In this document: piece by piece, positions 14,555 to 22,788 of the stretch
How the letters are laid out: every line of letters begins with the position of its first letter
Position numbering within the stretch: position 1 is the stretch's first letter
From: a virus
DNA: 45,406 bases
Strand: one strand, 5' to 3'
IMG/VR virus record: IMGVR_UViG_3300011244_000002
Span: 1 to 45,406 of that record
The notes under the pieces: model-generated
Told to the model about the DNA's origin: nothing
Databases searched by the model: none
What the model saw: only the letters and a program-made list of their open reading frames with translations
Translations under genes and position numbers: made by a program

Positions 14555-16345
14555 TTAAAGCCCCTCACCGTCGTCCGGCTCTTCCACCTCGGGCTTGGTG
14601 TTCCGCTTGATTTCCTCCTGCGCCTCAGTCTGCCGCTTCGCTTCGGCGAGCAGGTTCTCGATTAGCTTCTTCTGCTCCTGCGCCAAAGTCTGGACGGTGT
14701 CGCGGTCGCGAGCGGCGGCACCCAGCCCGGTCAAGAGGCGGCCTTGCTCGAAGCTGGCCAGGTGCGAGCCCATGCGGCCCGACCCCGACCCTTCTGGGGC
14801 CGCCGCCGCGAGAATTTTCATCCGGTCCCCGTTCGTCATCAAGCCGACACCGCCTCCCATGTTCGGCTTGGCATCGAACCCAGCGGACGCGCCCGGGCCG
14901 CGGAGGGCGTCGGCCATCGCGTCCTTGACTTTCTGGCCTATTCTGGCGGCAAGGTCGTCCGCCACCTTGCGGTTGATCTGCTTCATGAGTTCCAGGTATT
15001 TTGAATCCTTGAACTCCGCAGGCACGAACGGCCTTGATCCGCCGATTTTGGCGCCGGTGCCAGCAGCACCTTTGAAATCGCCCGCGAGCGCCATTGAGAT
15101 CGCCTCCGCCGCCGCTACTGCGTTGGCCACCAAGTCTTGGAATCCCTCCACGATCCATCTAAACGTCTCGCTGAACCCGTGTTGAATTTGCTCACTCATC
15201 TCCATAAAGCCGATCTTCGCGGTCATCCACGCGAGCTGTAAGGCTACCTCCCAATTCTCAATGTTGTGCTGGATCGCGGCCATGACGCCCGCGAACGTGG
15301 CCTGGAAGCTCCGCCAGTCCGTCACCTTGCCAAACGCCTTCTCAAAGAGGTTCCCCCCCATTCTAAGAACCGGACCGATGGCACCCATGATCGCCTTGCC
15401 GATTTCCCTGGCGATGCTACCGATCACTCTCCCGACCTGGACGGCCGCTTCCTTGATAGGACCGAAGGCCACGCGGATCAGCTCACCCACCCGCGGCACC
15501 CAGACCTGTAACGAGTCCATCGCGCTTCGGAGGCTGGGAACCATCGGCGCCAGCATCCCGGCGATGCTCCGGCCGATTTCCTCGACCACGTTTTTGAAGT
15601 CGTTCTGGAGCTGCTTCATCATGCCGGTAGGCTTCTTGGCCATGCCCTCGGCAGCGCCGGCGAAGCGGCTGTCCAGTTCCTTCAGGATGAGTTTCTGTGC
15701 CCCTTCCAGATCGCCCAGCGACATCTTGTATTGGATGGCGCCCTTGGTCGCGTCGTCGAAAAAGATGCTGGCCTTGCCCAGTGCCCGCAAGCCCTTGTCA
15801 GGATCGTTCAGCGCCTTGCCGATTGCCCGCACCGATTCCGTGAGGTCCTTTCCCATCACCGCCGACATATCGGTGGCGCTCTTGATCGCGTGCTTGAAAA
15901 CGTCGCCCTTGATGCTCTTCATCGAAGCCAGGATCGCCTGGGCGTTGGTAATCGCGTCGTCCTCGAAAATCGTTTTCTTGTGCAGTTCACTGGAGTAGTC
16001 CTTCAACTGGCCGGCGGACCAGCCGGCGGCCTCCCCCGTGGACCGCAGCACCGCCTCCAGTTTGGCTTCTGCTTGTTCGGCGTTGAAGGCTTCGGTGATG
16101 CCGTCACGGACGGTCTGATTCCAATTGGTCAGTCCGAGCGTAGCGGTAACGTTCTGGGTGCCACCGAAGATGCGGCGGGCGAAGGCCGCACCGGTACCAC
16201 GAAGAAAGCCCTCGAAGACCTGGCGCATGATGCCCTTGGTCTTCTCAGCGAATTGCTTGGTTTGCTGGGTGACCTGGGCGAAGACGGGGGCGACGCGCGA
16301 GTGGCCCCCCACGAGGATGTCCAGGCTTTTGGTTGCAGTGGCCAT
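14555..16345 (-). CDS. Tail tape measure protein
   Basis: 596 residues that set tail length and reach the injection machinery. N-terminal coiled-coil (QVTQQTKQFAEKTKGIMRQV), a helical central part with hydrophobic runs (about 255-350) including VGRVIGSIAREIGKAIMGAI, and a Gln/Glu-rich coiled-coil end. Position after the frameshifted chaperone pair confirms the call. At 596 residues it predicts a fairly short tail. A GGGGCTT/AAGCCCC palindrome (14550-14564) spans its stop codon. Confidence 0.92.
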   Translation of the reverse strand: MATATKSLDILVGGHSRVAPVFAQVTQQTKQFAEKTKGIMRQVFEGFLRGTGAAFARRIFGGTQNVTATLGLTNWNQTVRDGITEAFNAEQAEAKLEAVLRSTGEAAGWSAGQLKDYSSELHKKTIFEDDAITNAQAILASMKSIKGDVFKHAIKSATDMSAVMGKDLTESVRAIGKALNDPDKGLRALGKASIFFDDATKGAIQYKMSLGDLEGAQKLILKELDSRFAGAAEGMAKKPTGMMKQLQNDFKNVVEEIGRSIAGMLAPMVPSLRSAMDSLQVWVPRVGELIRVAFGPIKEAAVQVGRVIGSIAREIGKAIMGAIGPVLRMGGNLFEKAFGKVTDWRSFQATFAGVMAAIQHNIENWEVALQLAWMTAKIGFMEMSEQIQHGFSETFRWIVEGFQDLVANAVAAAEAISMALAGDFKGAAGTGAKIGGSRPFVPAEFKDSKYLELMKQINRKVADDLAARIGQKVKDAMADALRGPGASAGFDAKPNMGGGVGLMTNGDRMKILAAAAPEGSGSGRMGSHLASFEQGRLLTGLGAAARDRDTVQTLAQEQKKLIENLLAEAKRQTEAQEEIKRNTKPEVEEPDDGEGL

Positions 16346-16348
16346 GTT

Positions 16349-17103
16349 CTAAGAACCGAAGTCGTAAATCTTCAGAACCTTTTTCCAGTGCGCGTCTTCG
16401 CCCGTCACAATGTCCATGCAGTCGAGGAAGCTCTGCGTCTGGTCCTGCGTCCCGCCGGCAACGGGAAGAATCCCCTTCTCCGTCCACTTCACCGCCCGCA
16501 TGACCGCCCACACGTCGGCACCGATCAGCTTGTGGGGGCAGTCGGTCACGGGGATGTACCCACGGTCGTCACAGGCCGGACACCCTGCACGGTCACAGGC
16601 GGTGCAGACAAGCCAGGCAGGCGAATCAGGTCGGGGCCTGTCGTGGCAGCGGCCGGCGGTGCAGAGCTTGCAGACGCCGCCCCACTTAACGGCGCCTGCG
16701 ATTCGGAGTTTTTTCGTTCGGCTTCCGTGGGACGGTTCGCGTCCATCATGCCGTCGAGCAGCTCGCGGGCTTCGCCGGGCCCGATGAGGGATTCCAGAAG
16801 CTCGGGCTTGTATGGCAGGTCTGTCCGCCCGGGCTCGACACCGAACCGCTTGGCCAGTTCGGCGTCCCCCGTCCGCATGTTCGACCAGCCTACGAGCGAA
16901 ACCCGCAGCGTGTCGTACATGATGCCCAGCCCCTGCCGCCCGCCCGCCGCCTTCTCTAGGCGGTCGCTGAGGTCCGCCACCTCCATCCACCGCTCACCGG
17001 TGAGGTAGCGGAAGTGGAACGACGGGCGATCCGATTCGGGGCCGGTCTGGTCCGACTTCAGGACGAGCGCGAATTTCTTGTTGGGGTTCAACGCGAGCGG
17101 CAT
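16349..17103 (-). CDS. Tail assembly chaperone GT fusion made by -1 frameshift
   Basis: The frame entered by -1 slippage at A AAA AAC (16714-16708) adds 119 residues to the first 132 of the upstream protein, giving about 251 residues. The added part is a zinc-ribbon-like domain (VCKLCTAGRCH, then CTACDRAGCPACDDRGY) ending in KVLKIYDFGS just before the tape measure start. This frame has no ribosome site or credible start of its own. Lambda gpG/gpGT works this way, one gene before the tape measure. Confidence 0.82.
16546..17103 (-). CDS. Tail assembly chaperone G (unshifted product)
   Basis: 185 residues starting at an ATG with AAGGA 5 nt upstream. Residues 1-130 look folded (FALVLKSDQTGPESD, FHFRYLTGERWMEVADLSDR); after the slippery codons 130-132 the unshifted tail is a low-complexity Ala/Pro/Thr stretch. 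It follows the tail tube region and precedes the tape measure, the standard chaperone position. The chaperones coat the tape measure during tail assembly and are not in the virion. Confidence 0.82.
   Translation of the reverse strand: MPLALNPNKKFALVLKSDQTGPESDRPSFHFRYLTGERWMEVADLSDRLEKAAGGRQGLGIMYDTLRVSLVGWSNMRTGDAELAKRFGVEPGRTDLPYKPELLESLIGPGEARELLDGMMDANRPTEAERKNSESQAPLSGAASASSAPPAAATTGPDLIRLPGLSAPPVTVQGVRPVTTVGTSP
16708..16714 (-). promoter_or_regulatory. Programmed -1 frameshift heptamer A AAA AAC
   Basis: On the minus strand codons CGA AAA AAC (130-132 of the chaperone gene) form the canonical X XXY YYZ site A AAA AAC in the right phase. Slippage by -1 enters the open frame that reaches 16349. 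A GGCGG/CCGCC pairing about 30 nt downstream could be a stimulating stem. Confidence 0.85.
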
Positions 17104-17284
17104 CGGCTTCCTTCTGCTTCAGTTGGAGGAGGGGGATCAGTTCATCGCGACACGCTTCGGCGGCTGCGTTCTCGGCGGAGGTCAAGCTCGCCTTGGGCTC
17201 GGGCCAGATGCGCACGCCATCACTGAAGAGCGTGACGCCGCGGGCGGCGATGGCGGCGAGCAGGTGTTGGGCGGAAGTTGGCAT
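16994..17284 (-). CDS. TubC docking-domain-like small protein
   Basis: 96 residues. The first 55 (LLAAIAARGVTLFSDGVRIWP ... ALACRDELIPLLQ-like ending) resemble the TubC N-terminal docking fold: a helix, GVxLxxDGxxL hairpin and a closing helix DELIPLLQ. In phages this fold is an uncharacterised small protein. The remainder overlaps the chaperone gene by 110 bp in another frame and is Pro/Arg-rich. The start at 17284 is chosen over a longer frame. Confidence 0.55.
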   Translation of the reverse strand: MPTSAQHLLAAIAARGVTLFSDGVRIWPEPKASLTSAENAAAEACRDELIPLLQLKQKEADAARVEPQQEIRARPEVGPDRPRIGSPVVPLPLPHR

Positions 17285-17450
17285 TAGCGGCTCCGGGTGG
17301 AATGGACTCGGACTTGAGCATTTCGATGAATTCGCCAAGGATCTTTAGGTTCATCCGAGCATTTGCAATCGACTGACGAACTCCCTTCAACTGCGCAGCA
17401 ACGATCTCTGCCTGCGTCCGGGTGATCTGGAGAATGGTGGGGGTTGTCAA
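17220..17450 (-). CDS. Hypothetical helical protein, TTG start
   Basis: 76 residues. TTG at 17450 has AGGAG 7 nt upstream, directly after the tail tube stop. The first 50 residues are a helical, coiled-coil-like stretch (AEIVAAQLKGVRQSIANARM); the end is Arg-rich and overlaps the next gene. Its place between tube and chaperone suggests a tail-assembly accessory. Confidence 0.55.
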   Translation of the reverse strand: MTTPTILQITRTQAEIVAAQLKGVRQSIANARMNLKILGEFIEMLKSESIPPGAANANFRPTPARRHRRPRRHALQ

Positions 17451-17460
17451 TTACCTTCTC

Positions 17461-18399
17461 CTAACTGAACACGGCCTGTAAGTTGTCGTCGCCAGCCGCC
17501 ACTGCCCGCACCGACACGTATTCGAGCATGTCCAGCAGCACGCCGTCGCGGTCGCCAAGCTCGGGAACCTTGTTCAACTGGAGCGCAGGAGCAGTCACCG
17601 TGAGGATATTATTAGCTGAACTGCCGACAACCAAATTGAGCGCCGCCGTCGTCCCGAGCAGATGCACAGCGAAGTCGTCGCGGGTGCCCAGCGCCTGAGC
17701 CTCGACGCCCACCTTGAACATGATCTTCTGTTCGGTGATGACGGCGCTGTGATAGCCGCTGGCGGTGGTGACGTCTTCGCGGAGAGCGACCTTGTTTTCG
17801 ACGGCAATCTCGAACTCGCCCACCTGAACCAGAGCGGTACCGCCAACCGTTAGCGTTGCCGTTGCCACGCGGGGCGGGATCGCCGTCGGGTACGTCGGCG
17901 TCACCAGGGCGACGGACGTCGGCGGCGACCAGACGCCCTTGAACTTAAAATCGATGTCAGCCTTCTGGCCCGCCTTGCCCTTGATGGTCAGCGACTCGCA
18001 GACGGCGCCGAAAATCTGGAATAGGCGGCCGTCGAGGTAGTGATTCATCGTCAGGCTGGCGTAGGACGCCGAGCCCGTCGAGGGCACGTACGTCTGTGAC
18101 GAAACGGCGAAGCCGGCCGCCTGAAGCAACAGCCCCCACGCCGGGACGCCCGACGAGCCGAGCCCCACCACTTCGCCGCGGAACTCCATCGTCCCGGAGC
18201 GGGCACCGGGTACGCCGGGCAACGGCGCCCACGCACTCTGCCCAGGCCGCTCGGTGTTCTCGATGGTCGGCGTCGTCTTCAGGTCGAAGATATTGAAGGC
18301 GCAGTCCGAGGCGGACAGAGAGATTGGCGTGCCAGTCGTCGTTTCGAGCTTCGCGCCGAAGATGGCTTGCTTGCTCAAGAGGGGTGCAATGACGGCCAT
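17461..18399 (-). CDS. Major tail tube protein
   Basis: 312 residues, beta-rich, with conserved tube-type segments: an N-terminal GTPISLSASDCAFNIFDLKT strand region, MEFRGEVVGLGSSG, LTIKGKAGQKADIDFKFKGV and EFEIAVENKVALREDVTTAS. It forms the hexameric rings of a non-contractile tail. It follows the tail terminator and gpZ-like genes and precedes the chaperones, as in lambda gpV. No sheath gene is seen, which supports a siphovirus. Confidence 0.88.
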   Translation of the reverse strand: MAVIAPLLSKQAIFGAKLETTTGTPISLSASDCAFNIFDLKTTPTIENTERPGQSAWAPLPGVPGARSGTMEFRGEVVGLGSSGVPAWGLLLQAAGFAVSSQTYVPSTGSASYASLTMNHYLDGRLFQIFGAVCESLTIKGKAGQKADIDFKFKGVWSPPTSVALVTPTYPTAIPPRVATATLTVGGTALVQVGEFEIAVENKVALREDVTTASGYHSAVITEQKIMFKVGVEAQALGTRDDFAVHLLGTTAALNLVVGSSANNILTVTAPALQLNKVPELGDRDGVLLDMLEYVSVRAVAAGDDNLQAVFS

Positions 18400-18422
18400 T
18401 ACGTGTTACTCCGGTTTGGAAT

Positions 18423-18896
18423 CTATCGCTGTATGCGGGGGTCGCTGAGGGACGTGCGGTAGCGGCAGCGAAACTTGACGATGACGCCTTCGAACTGGTG
18501 CCCGGCGGCGTCGATGAAGTTTTCCGGTTCGTCCAGCAGCGTGTCGTGGGCGAGGTCGCCCCGGTGCGGGTCTTCCATGATGGCCCGCTGAACGTCGGTG
18601 CCGATGGTGTTCAGCCGCTGGTCAAGGGGGATCTCGGACGTCTCGGACTCGACGATGTAGCAGTGAACCTCGAACGGCTGATACCACTCGATGGAGCCGT
18701 TCTGTCCCTGCGTGGTGTCCCCTTCGATGGGGTCGAGCTGGTGAATCACGCACAGGCGGTCACGCGGTCGCGTCGTGCGCTTTGCCCGCTCCACCTCGGC
18801 GTCGTTCAGGTAGCCACCGACGACGCGGACCTTCCGTAGTTCCGCCTCGACATTCTGGGCGATCAGCTCGACAACGGGATAAGCTTCCTGGCTCAT
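18423..18896 (-). CDS. Tail terminator-like protein
   Basis: 157 residues. Pattern PVVELIAQNVEAELRKVRV, then IEWYQPFEVHCYIV, later VIVKFRCRYRTSL: the alpha-beta layout of tail terminators (lambda gpU class), which cap the tail tube. It lies between the gpZ-like gene (ATGA overlap) and the tube gene, the expected slot. Confidence 0.78.
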   Translation of the reverse strand: MSQEAYPVVELIAQNVEAELRKVRVVGGYLNDAEVERAKRTTRPRDRLCVIHQLDPIEGDTTQGQNGSIEWYQPFEVHCYIVESETSEIPLDQRLNTIGTDVQRAIMEDPHRGDLAHDTLLDEPENFIDAAGHQFEGVIVKFRCRYRTSLSDPRIQR

Positions 18897-19495
18897 GTGG
18901 TTTTGCGGCGGGCAAGCAGACGGTCAACCTGCGAAGCGATGTTCTTCATCAGCACGGGGCCAAGTGCTGCGATTTCTTCGGCCGCCACGCCCGGGGCCCC
19001 GTCGAACACGCCAAGCACGGTGGGGCCGTATCGTTCGACGATGGGACCGCGTTTGACGCGGGCGGCGCCGCGGCCCTTCCGCTCGAACACGCCGATGTGC
19101 CCGGACTTCATGCGGGCAACAAAGGTCCCCCGGAGCGTCTCGCGTTTGCCCTTGCGGACCTTGACGGTGACGCCCGTGCGGCCTTTGCCCTTGCCCGGTA
19201 GCTTCGGCTGCGGGGAAAACTTGATGAGCGGAATGGCCTTGCGGCTGAAAGTGATGGCGCCCTGCGGTGACTCCCCGCCCTTCGCACGGCGGATGCCCAC
19301 TGACTCGCGAATCACCTTCTGCTTCAGCTCGATTTCCTGGCCGATTCGCTTGACGATTCGGGAGCGGCCGGTGAGCAGCGTTTTGTTGATGGCGCCGACC
19401 ATCACCCGGGACAAGCCGTTGGTGATGCCGGCGAGGGTCTGCTCCAGGTCCTTCTGCTGGGCAGGCGTGACGGTGACGCTGATTTCAACAGGCAT
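18893..19495 (-). CDS. Minor tail protein Z-like (tail completion)
   Basis: 200 residues, very basic, with GLSRVMVGAINKTLLTGRSR and a run of KVRKGKRETLRGTFVARMKS, matching the gpZ family that helps join tail and head. It lies directly before the tail terminator, as in lambda-type gene order. Confidence 0.82.
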   Translation of the reverse strand: MPVEISVTVTPAQQKDLEQTLAGITNGLSRVMVGAINKTLLTGRSRIVKRIGQEIELKQKVIRESVGIRRAKGGESPQGAITFSRKAIPLIKFSPQPKLPGKGKGRTGVTVKVRKGKRETLRGTFVARMKSGHIGVFERKGRGAARVKRGPIVERYGPTVLGVFDGAPGVAAEEIAALGPVLMKNIASQVDRLLARRKTT

Positions 19496-19498
19496 GGG

Positions 19499-20761
19499 CT
19501 ACGTGCTGGCGCTATTCACGGTCACGTCGCCGCCGAAGTCGACCTTCGACGACTTGCCACCACTGACGCAATCGACGCCGTTCGTAAAGGTGATGGCTGG
19601 TGCGGCGCCCGCGACCGTTGGCAGTGCGGCATTGACACTCGCGTTCGGGCTGCGGCAAAAGGCGTTGGAGACGGTGCGGGCGGCGGTGTTGCCGGTGAAG
19701 TCGGCGGAGCCGCTCGCTTCAACGTTGAGCGTAGTGATGGTCCCCGTGCTGTTGAGCTTCATCGCCCCCTGTCCGTAGATGGTGGTGATGGCGCCGGTGC
19801 CCTTGGTTTCCAACGTCCCTCCGTCTTGGTTGATCGTGGTGCAGGCACACTCCAACACGAGCGAGCCGCCGGTCTGCGTGGCGGTGGCGAGCGTGATACC
19901 CGCCGCTGCCCGCACCTTCGCTTGGTCGAGAACCTGGAGGGTGGCCAACTGCCCGGTCTCGCCGGGCTTCAGGGTGCCGATACCGACGTTGGCGGCGCCG
20001 TGGACGCGAACGATGTTGCTCGCGTGCGTACCGCCCCACATCACCGGCTCTTTTCCGGACGTCCCGGAATTGCGGCTGCCATAGATATCCGTGGTGGTGG
20101 CGTTGGTGCCGCTGGCGAGGTTCACGACCGCGGCGCCAGACGCATTGCTCCCGTCGGTCGGGGCGACGTTGATCTCGCCAATGGTGAAGCTGATTGCCAG
20201 GGCGGCGTTGATGGTGCCGATGTCGAATGACCCACGCTCAATTTTCAGTTTTGCCAGGGTGATTGCCGTTTGCCGCAGCCCGTACAGAATCGCCGTCTGC
20301 ATCCGGCCATCGAGCGTAAGCGTATCGGTGCTGACCGGCTTAACGCCGGTGGAGTAGTTCAGCGGGTCGTTGAAGTCGTTGGGGCCGGAGTTGGCGATGG
20401 AAGCCGCACGCACGAACGTCTGCGTATCCCCGGGCGAGTCGTCCGATTCCGTCGTGGAGACGGTGCAGAAGAACGGCACCCCGGCGGTGTCGGCTAGAAG
20501 TCGGACGTGCGTGGTCTGGTCACTGGCGGTAATCGGGGTGAAGCGTGGATCAGTGCTGGCGTTGAAGGCAGCGACGATTGAGGCGACCGTCGCGGCGACC
20601 GTCGTTCCGCCGGCCGCGACGGAAAGCGTGGCGGTGTCGCCCGCCTCGTCCGTCAGCGTCACTAAGAATTTGTCGTTGGCCTCGATCGTGCCGCCGGGCG
20701 TAAGCGTGTCGCGCTGAGCCACGGCGGTCGGCGAAGTTCCAATCCAAAAGGGGTTGGCCAT
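19499..20761 (-). CDS. Beta-helix-like virion surface protein
   Basis: 420 residues rich in Thr, Gly, Ala and Asn, with many short repeating beta strands (e.g. ITTLNVEASGSADFTG, VNLASGTNATTTDIYG) and no charged helical domain. This suggests an elongated beta-solenoid on the virion. It sits between the connector and gpZ-like genes, an uncommon place for a fibre, so it may decorate the head-tail region. No known family recognised. Confidence 0.62.
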   Translation of the reverse strand: MANPFWIGTSPTAVAQRDTLTPGGTIEANDKFLVTLTDEAGDTATLSVAAGGTTVAATVASIVAAFNASTDPRFTPITASDQTTHVRLLADTAGVPFFCTVSTTESDDSPGDTQTFVRAASIANSGPNDFNDPLNYSTGVKPVSTDTLTLDGRMQTAILYGLRQTAITLAKLKIERGSFDIGTINAALAISFTIGEINVAPTDGSNASGAAVVNLASGTNATTTDIYGSRNSGTSGKEPVMWGGTHASNIVRVHGAANVGIGTLKPGETGQLATLQVLDQAKVRAAAGITLATATQTGGSLVLECACTTINQDGGTLETKGTGAITTIYGQGAMKLNSTGTITTLNVEASGSADFTGNTAARTVSNAFCRSPNASVNAALPTVAGAAPAITFTNGVDCVSGGKSSKVDFGGDVTVNSAST

Positions 20762-20767
20762 GTTGGT

Positions 20768-21130
20768 TTAAGCCAGTTGGAGACGGAGCATTGCTGCGTC
20801 GTGCCATTCTTTGCCGTCGCCGGGCAGGAGCACACCAAACACGCGGGCGGTCTCGCCGACGCGCCGGGAGACTGTCACCGTATCGCCGCCGACATCCAAC
20901 GAAGCCGAGGAGATGCCCGCCGTCGCGCTGTTGCGCACGTAAATCATGAGCCGCTCGGTCATCCCTCGCGGCGCGTTGGGGATGATGTCCGGCACCTCGC
21001 GAACGACAATCGCCTTAATGGTCCGGGCAACGCCGCCCAACGGGGTGTACACAATGTCTTCCCACGGCCCTTCCGTCTCGGCCATGCCGGTGGCGTCGGT
21101 CATGAGGACTGCTTCAAAGTTAGCTGACAT
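20768..21130 (-). CDS. Head-tail connector-like protein
   Basis: 120 residues: EAVLMTDATGMAETEGPWED at the start and VRNSATAGISSASLDVGGD plus VSRRVGETARVFGVLLP further on, a small beta-barrel pattern found in head-tail joining proteins. The assignment relies mostly on position. Confidence 0.6.
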   Translation of the reverse strand: MSANFEAVLMTDATGMAETEGPWEDIVYTPLGGVARTIKAIVVREVPDIIPNAPRGMTERLMIYVRNSATAGISSASLDVGGDTVTVSRRVGETARVFGVLLPGDGKEWHDAAMLRLQLA

Positions 21131-21138
21131 TGATAGCG

Positions 21139-22269
21139 TTAGATCCTGAAGACGACCACGCGGTAGGTCGCGCTGTCCGGGTCGGTCGCAGCCACGAGAT
21201 TGTTGTTGTAAGCACGGATCGTCACGGTGTCGGCGGCGCTGACAAACCCGTTGAACGCCATATTGGCGGCGGGGGCAGCGGGGAGCCCGACGAATACAGC
21301 ATCACCCACGGCGGCGCCGGTGACGGCGATGGTCAGGTCTGCGCTGGCCCCGGCGGCGATGCTGCCGAAGTCGAGGACGGCGGTAGCGGTCAGGACATCG
21401 AGCAGGGTAGCGCCGCCGAGATTGAGGCTAGCGGCAGTAAGGGCGCCATCCAGCCGAGTCGCACCGTCGTCCACCCACAGGGCGTAGCCGGTGCCCAGGC
21501 TGACGTTCGTGCCCTGAGCCGGGGCGCCAGCGATATAGACGCTGGCCGCGGTCGTGATTGTCTGGTTGGCGGCCGAGCCCGCTAGCGTCGCGATGCCGAC
21601 GAACACCCCGGCAGCGATGGCCAGCGTCGTCGGGTCGGCGTTGGTCTGCGTGACCGTCACGGTCGGGATATGCAGGTGCCGGCCGACGCTGGTAACGCCC
21701 GCCCGGTTGACCGCCGCCCCGTCCAACGACAGGAACGCCCCTGCGACGACCGCCCGCCCCAGCGCCAGGCTATCGGTGCCGGCGTCCATCACGATCATGT
21801 TGGCGTTGTTGTCGCCCTCCGCCCGCAGGTCCACGTCGCCGGCGGCCTCGTTGAAGACGATCAGCTTGGCGCTGGAGTCGTAGCGTGCCCACTCCTGAGA
21901 GTGCCCGCCGGTCTGGCCGATGAACACCTGGTCGCCGTCGGCGGTGATGGACGAAACGATCAGGCTGTTGGCGGGGATCGCAGCGGTGACGGGCGTGCCG
22001 ACGATGGCGCTGGTCAGGGCGGTAGCCGCATTGAGCGCCGCGGAGCGGTTGAGCAGGACCTGATCGCCATCGGTACCGAGCCGGAGCAGGCTATCGTCGG
22101 TGAAGACCTGGCCGCCAGAGCCTGAGGCCATCGCGGCTACCGCGACGGCGAGGTTGGCGATGTTCTGCTCAGTCAGGGCTTCGGGGTGCGGCGTGTGGGC
22201 GGGGACCGTGCCCGACGAGCTGTGGATGACGGTCGAACCGTTGGGGAGCGTGACGGTGGTTTGAGCCAT
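21139..22269 (-). CDS. Capsid or tail decoration protein, low complexity
   Basis: 376 residues, Ala/Thr/Gly/Val-rich, with N-terminal head-binding-like part (LPNGSTVIHSSSGTVPAHTP, LTEQNIANLAVAVAAMASG), a central beta region and a C-terminal Ig-like end (GAAVGDAVFVGLPAAPAANM). GAGGA lies 8 nt before the ATG. It is next to the sugar-activation genes and could be the surface that carries the glycan; that link is only positional. Confidence 0.58.
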   Translation of the reverse strand: MAQTTVTLPNGSTVIHSSSGTVPAHTPHPEALTEQNIANLAVAVAAMASGSGGQVFTDDSLLRLGTDGDQVLLNRSAALNAATALTSAIVGTPVTAAIPANSLIVSSITADGDQVFIGQTGGHSQEWARYDSSAKLIVFNEAAGDVDLRAEGDNNANMIVMDAGTDSLALGRAVVAGAFLSLDGAAVNRAGVTSVGRHLHIPTVTVTQTNADPTTLAIAAGVFVGIATLAGSAANQTITTAASVYIAGAPAQGTNVSLGTGYALWVDDGATRLDGALTAASLNLGGATLLDVLTATAVLDFGSIAAGASADLTIAVTGAAVGDAVFVGLPAAPAANMAFNGFVSAADTVTIRAYNNNLVAATDPDSATYRVVVFRI

Positions 22270-22281
22270 GTCGGAAATCCT

Positions 22282-22788
22282 CTAAAACAGCCTCTCGACG
22301 CTGACCCCCCGCCCCCTCATCCACTCGCACACCCCATCCCATATGCCCCGCTCCCGTGCCCAGCGGTTCTCGCCACGGTTGTAGTCGTCGGTGCGGTGGC
22401 CGTCGTAGTCCGGGGCGTCTGTCCAGTCCGCCCCGTACACGTCCACGTTGACCGCCCCCAGGTCCTCCGCCAGCACCAGCGCCGCCGTCGCCGTGTACGC
22501 CGTCCAGTCGCGTACGGAGCACGTCAGCCGGTCGGCGGTGTAGCCGAAGCGCTCCGCCCACGGGCTGCCGCACCGCTTCAGCCGGGCGAGCACGGCGCCG
22601 GCGGTGAAGAGGGCGGGTGAACCTTGGACCTCGGCTGAGCAGCGGGCGAACGTCGGATAGTCAAGGGCGGCCCACCAGTCACAGGAAAACCGTAGCGCGG
22701 CCCTGTTGACGGCGATCGTCACGTCCGCAGCAGGCAAGGCGGAGAGGCGAGCGAGCGATGGGCCACAACAGAGGATCGCTACACGCAC
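22282..22788 (-). CDS. GT42/DUF115-like putative nonulosonate glycosyltransferase
   Basis: 168 residues. The N-terminus MRVAILCCGPSLARL has the GPSL phosphate-binding motif (9-12), followed by VTIAVNRAALRFSCDWWAAL and, later, TAYTATAALVLAEDLGAVNV and DVYGADWT. This is the Rossmann layout shared by DUF115/MAF-type and GT42 sialyltransferases, which use CMP-sugars. GTG start at 22788 overlaps the end of the cytidylyltransferase gene, so the two are translationally coupled. Shorter than typical GT42 enzymes (usually over 200 residues). Fold is likely; substrate is inferred from the partner gene. Confidence 0.66.
   Translation of the reverse strand: MRVAILCCGPSLARLSALPAADVTIAVNRAALRFSCDWWAALDYPTFARCSAEVQGSPALFTAGAVLARLKRCGSPWAERFGYTADRLTCSVRDWTAYTATAALVLAEDLGAVNVDVYGADWTDAPDYDGHRTDDYNRGENRWARERGIWDGVCEWMRGRGVSVERLF

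Noticed and set aside
16709-16990. An independent gene starting at 16990 in the chaperone -1 frame
   Set aside because: The part upstream of the slippery site is Arg-rich, opposite to the folded chaperone frame, and has no ribosome site; frameshift entry explains the downstream part.
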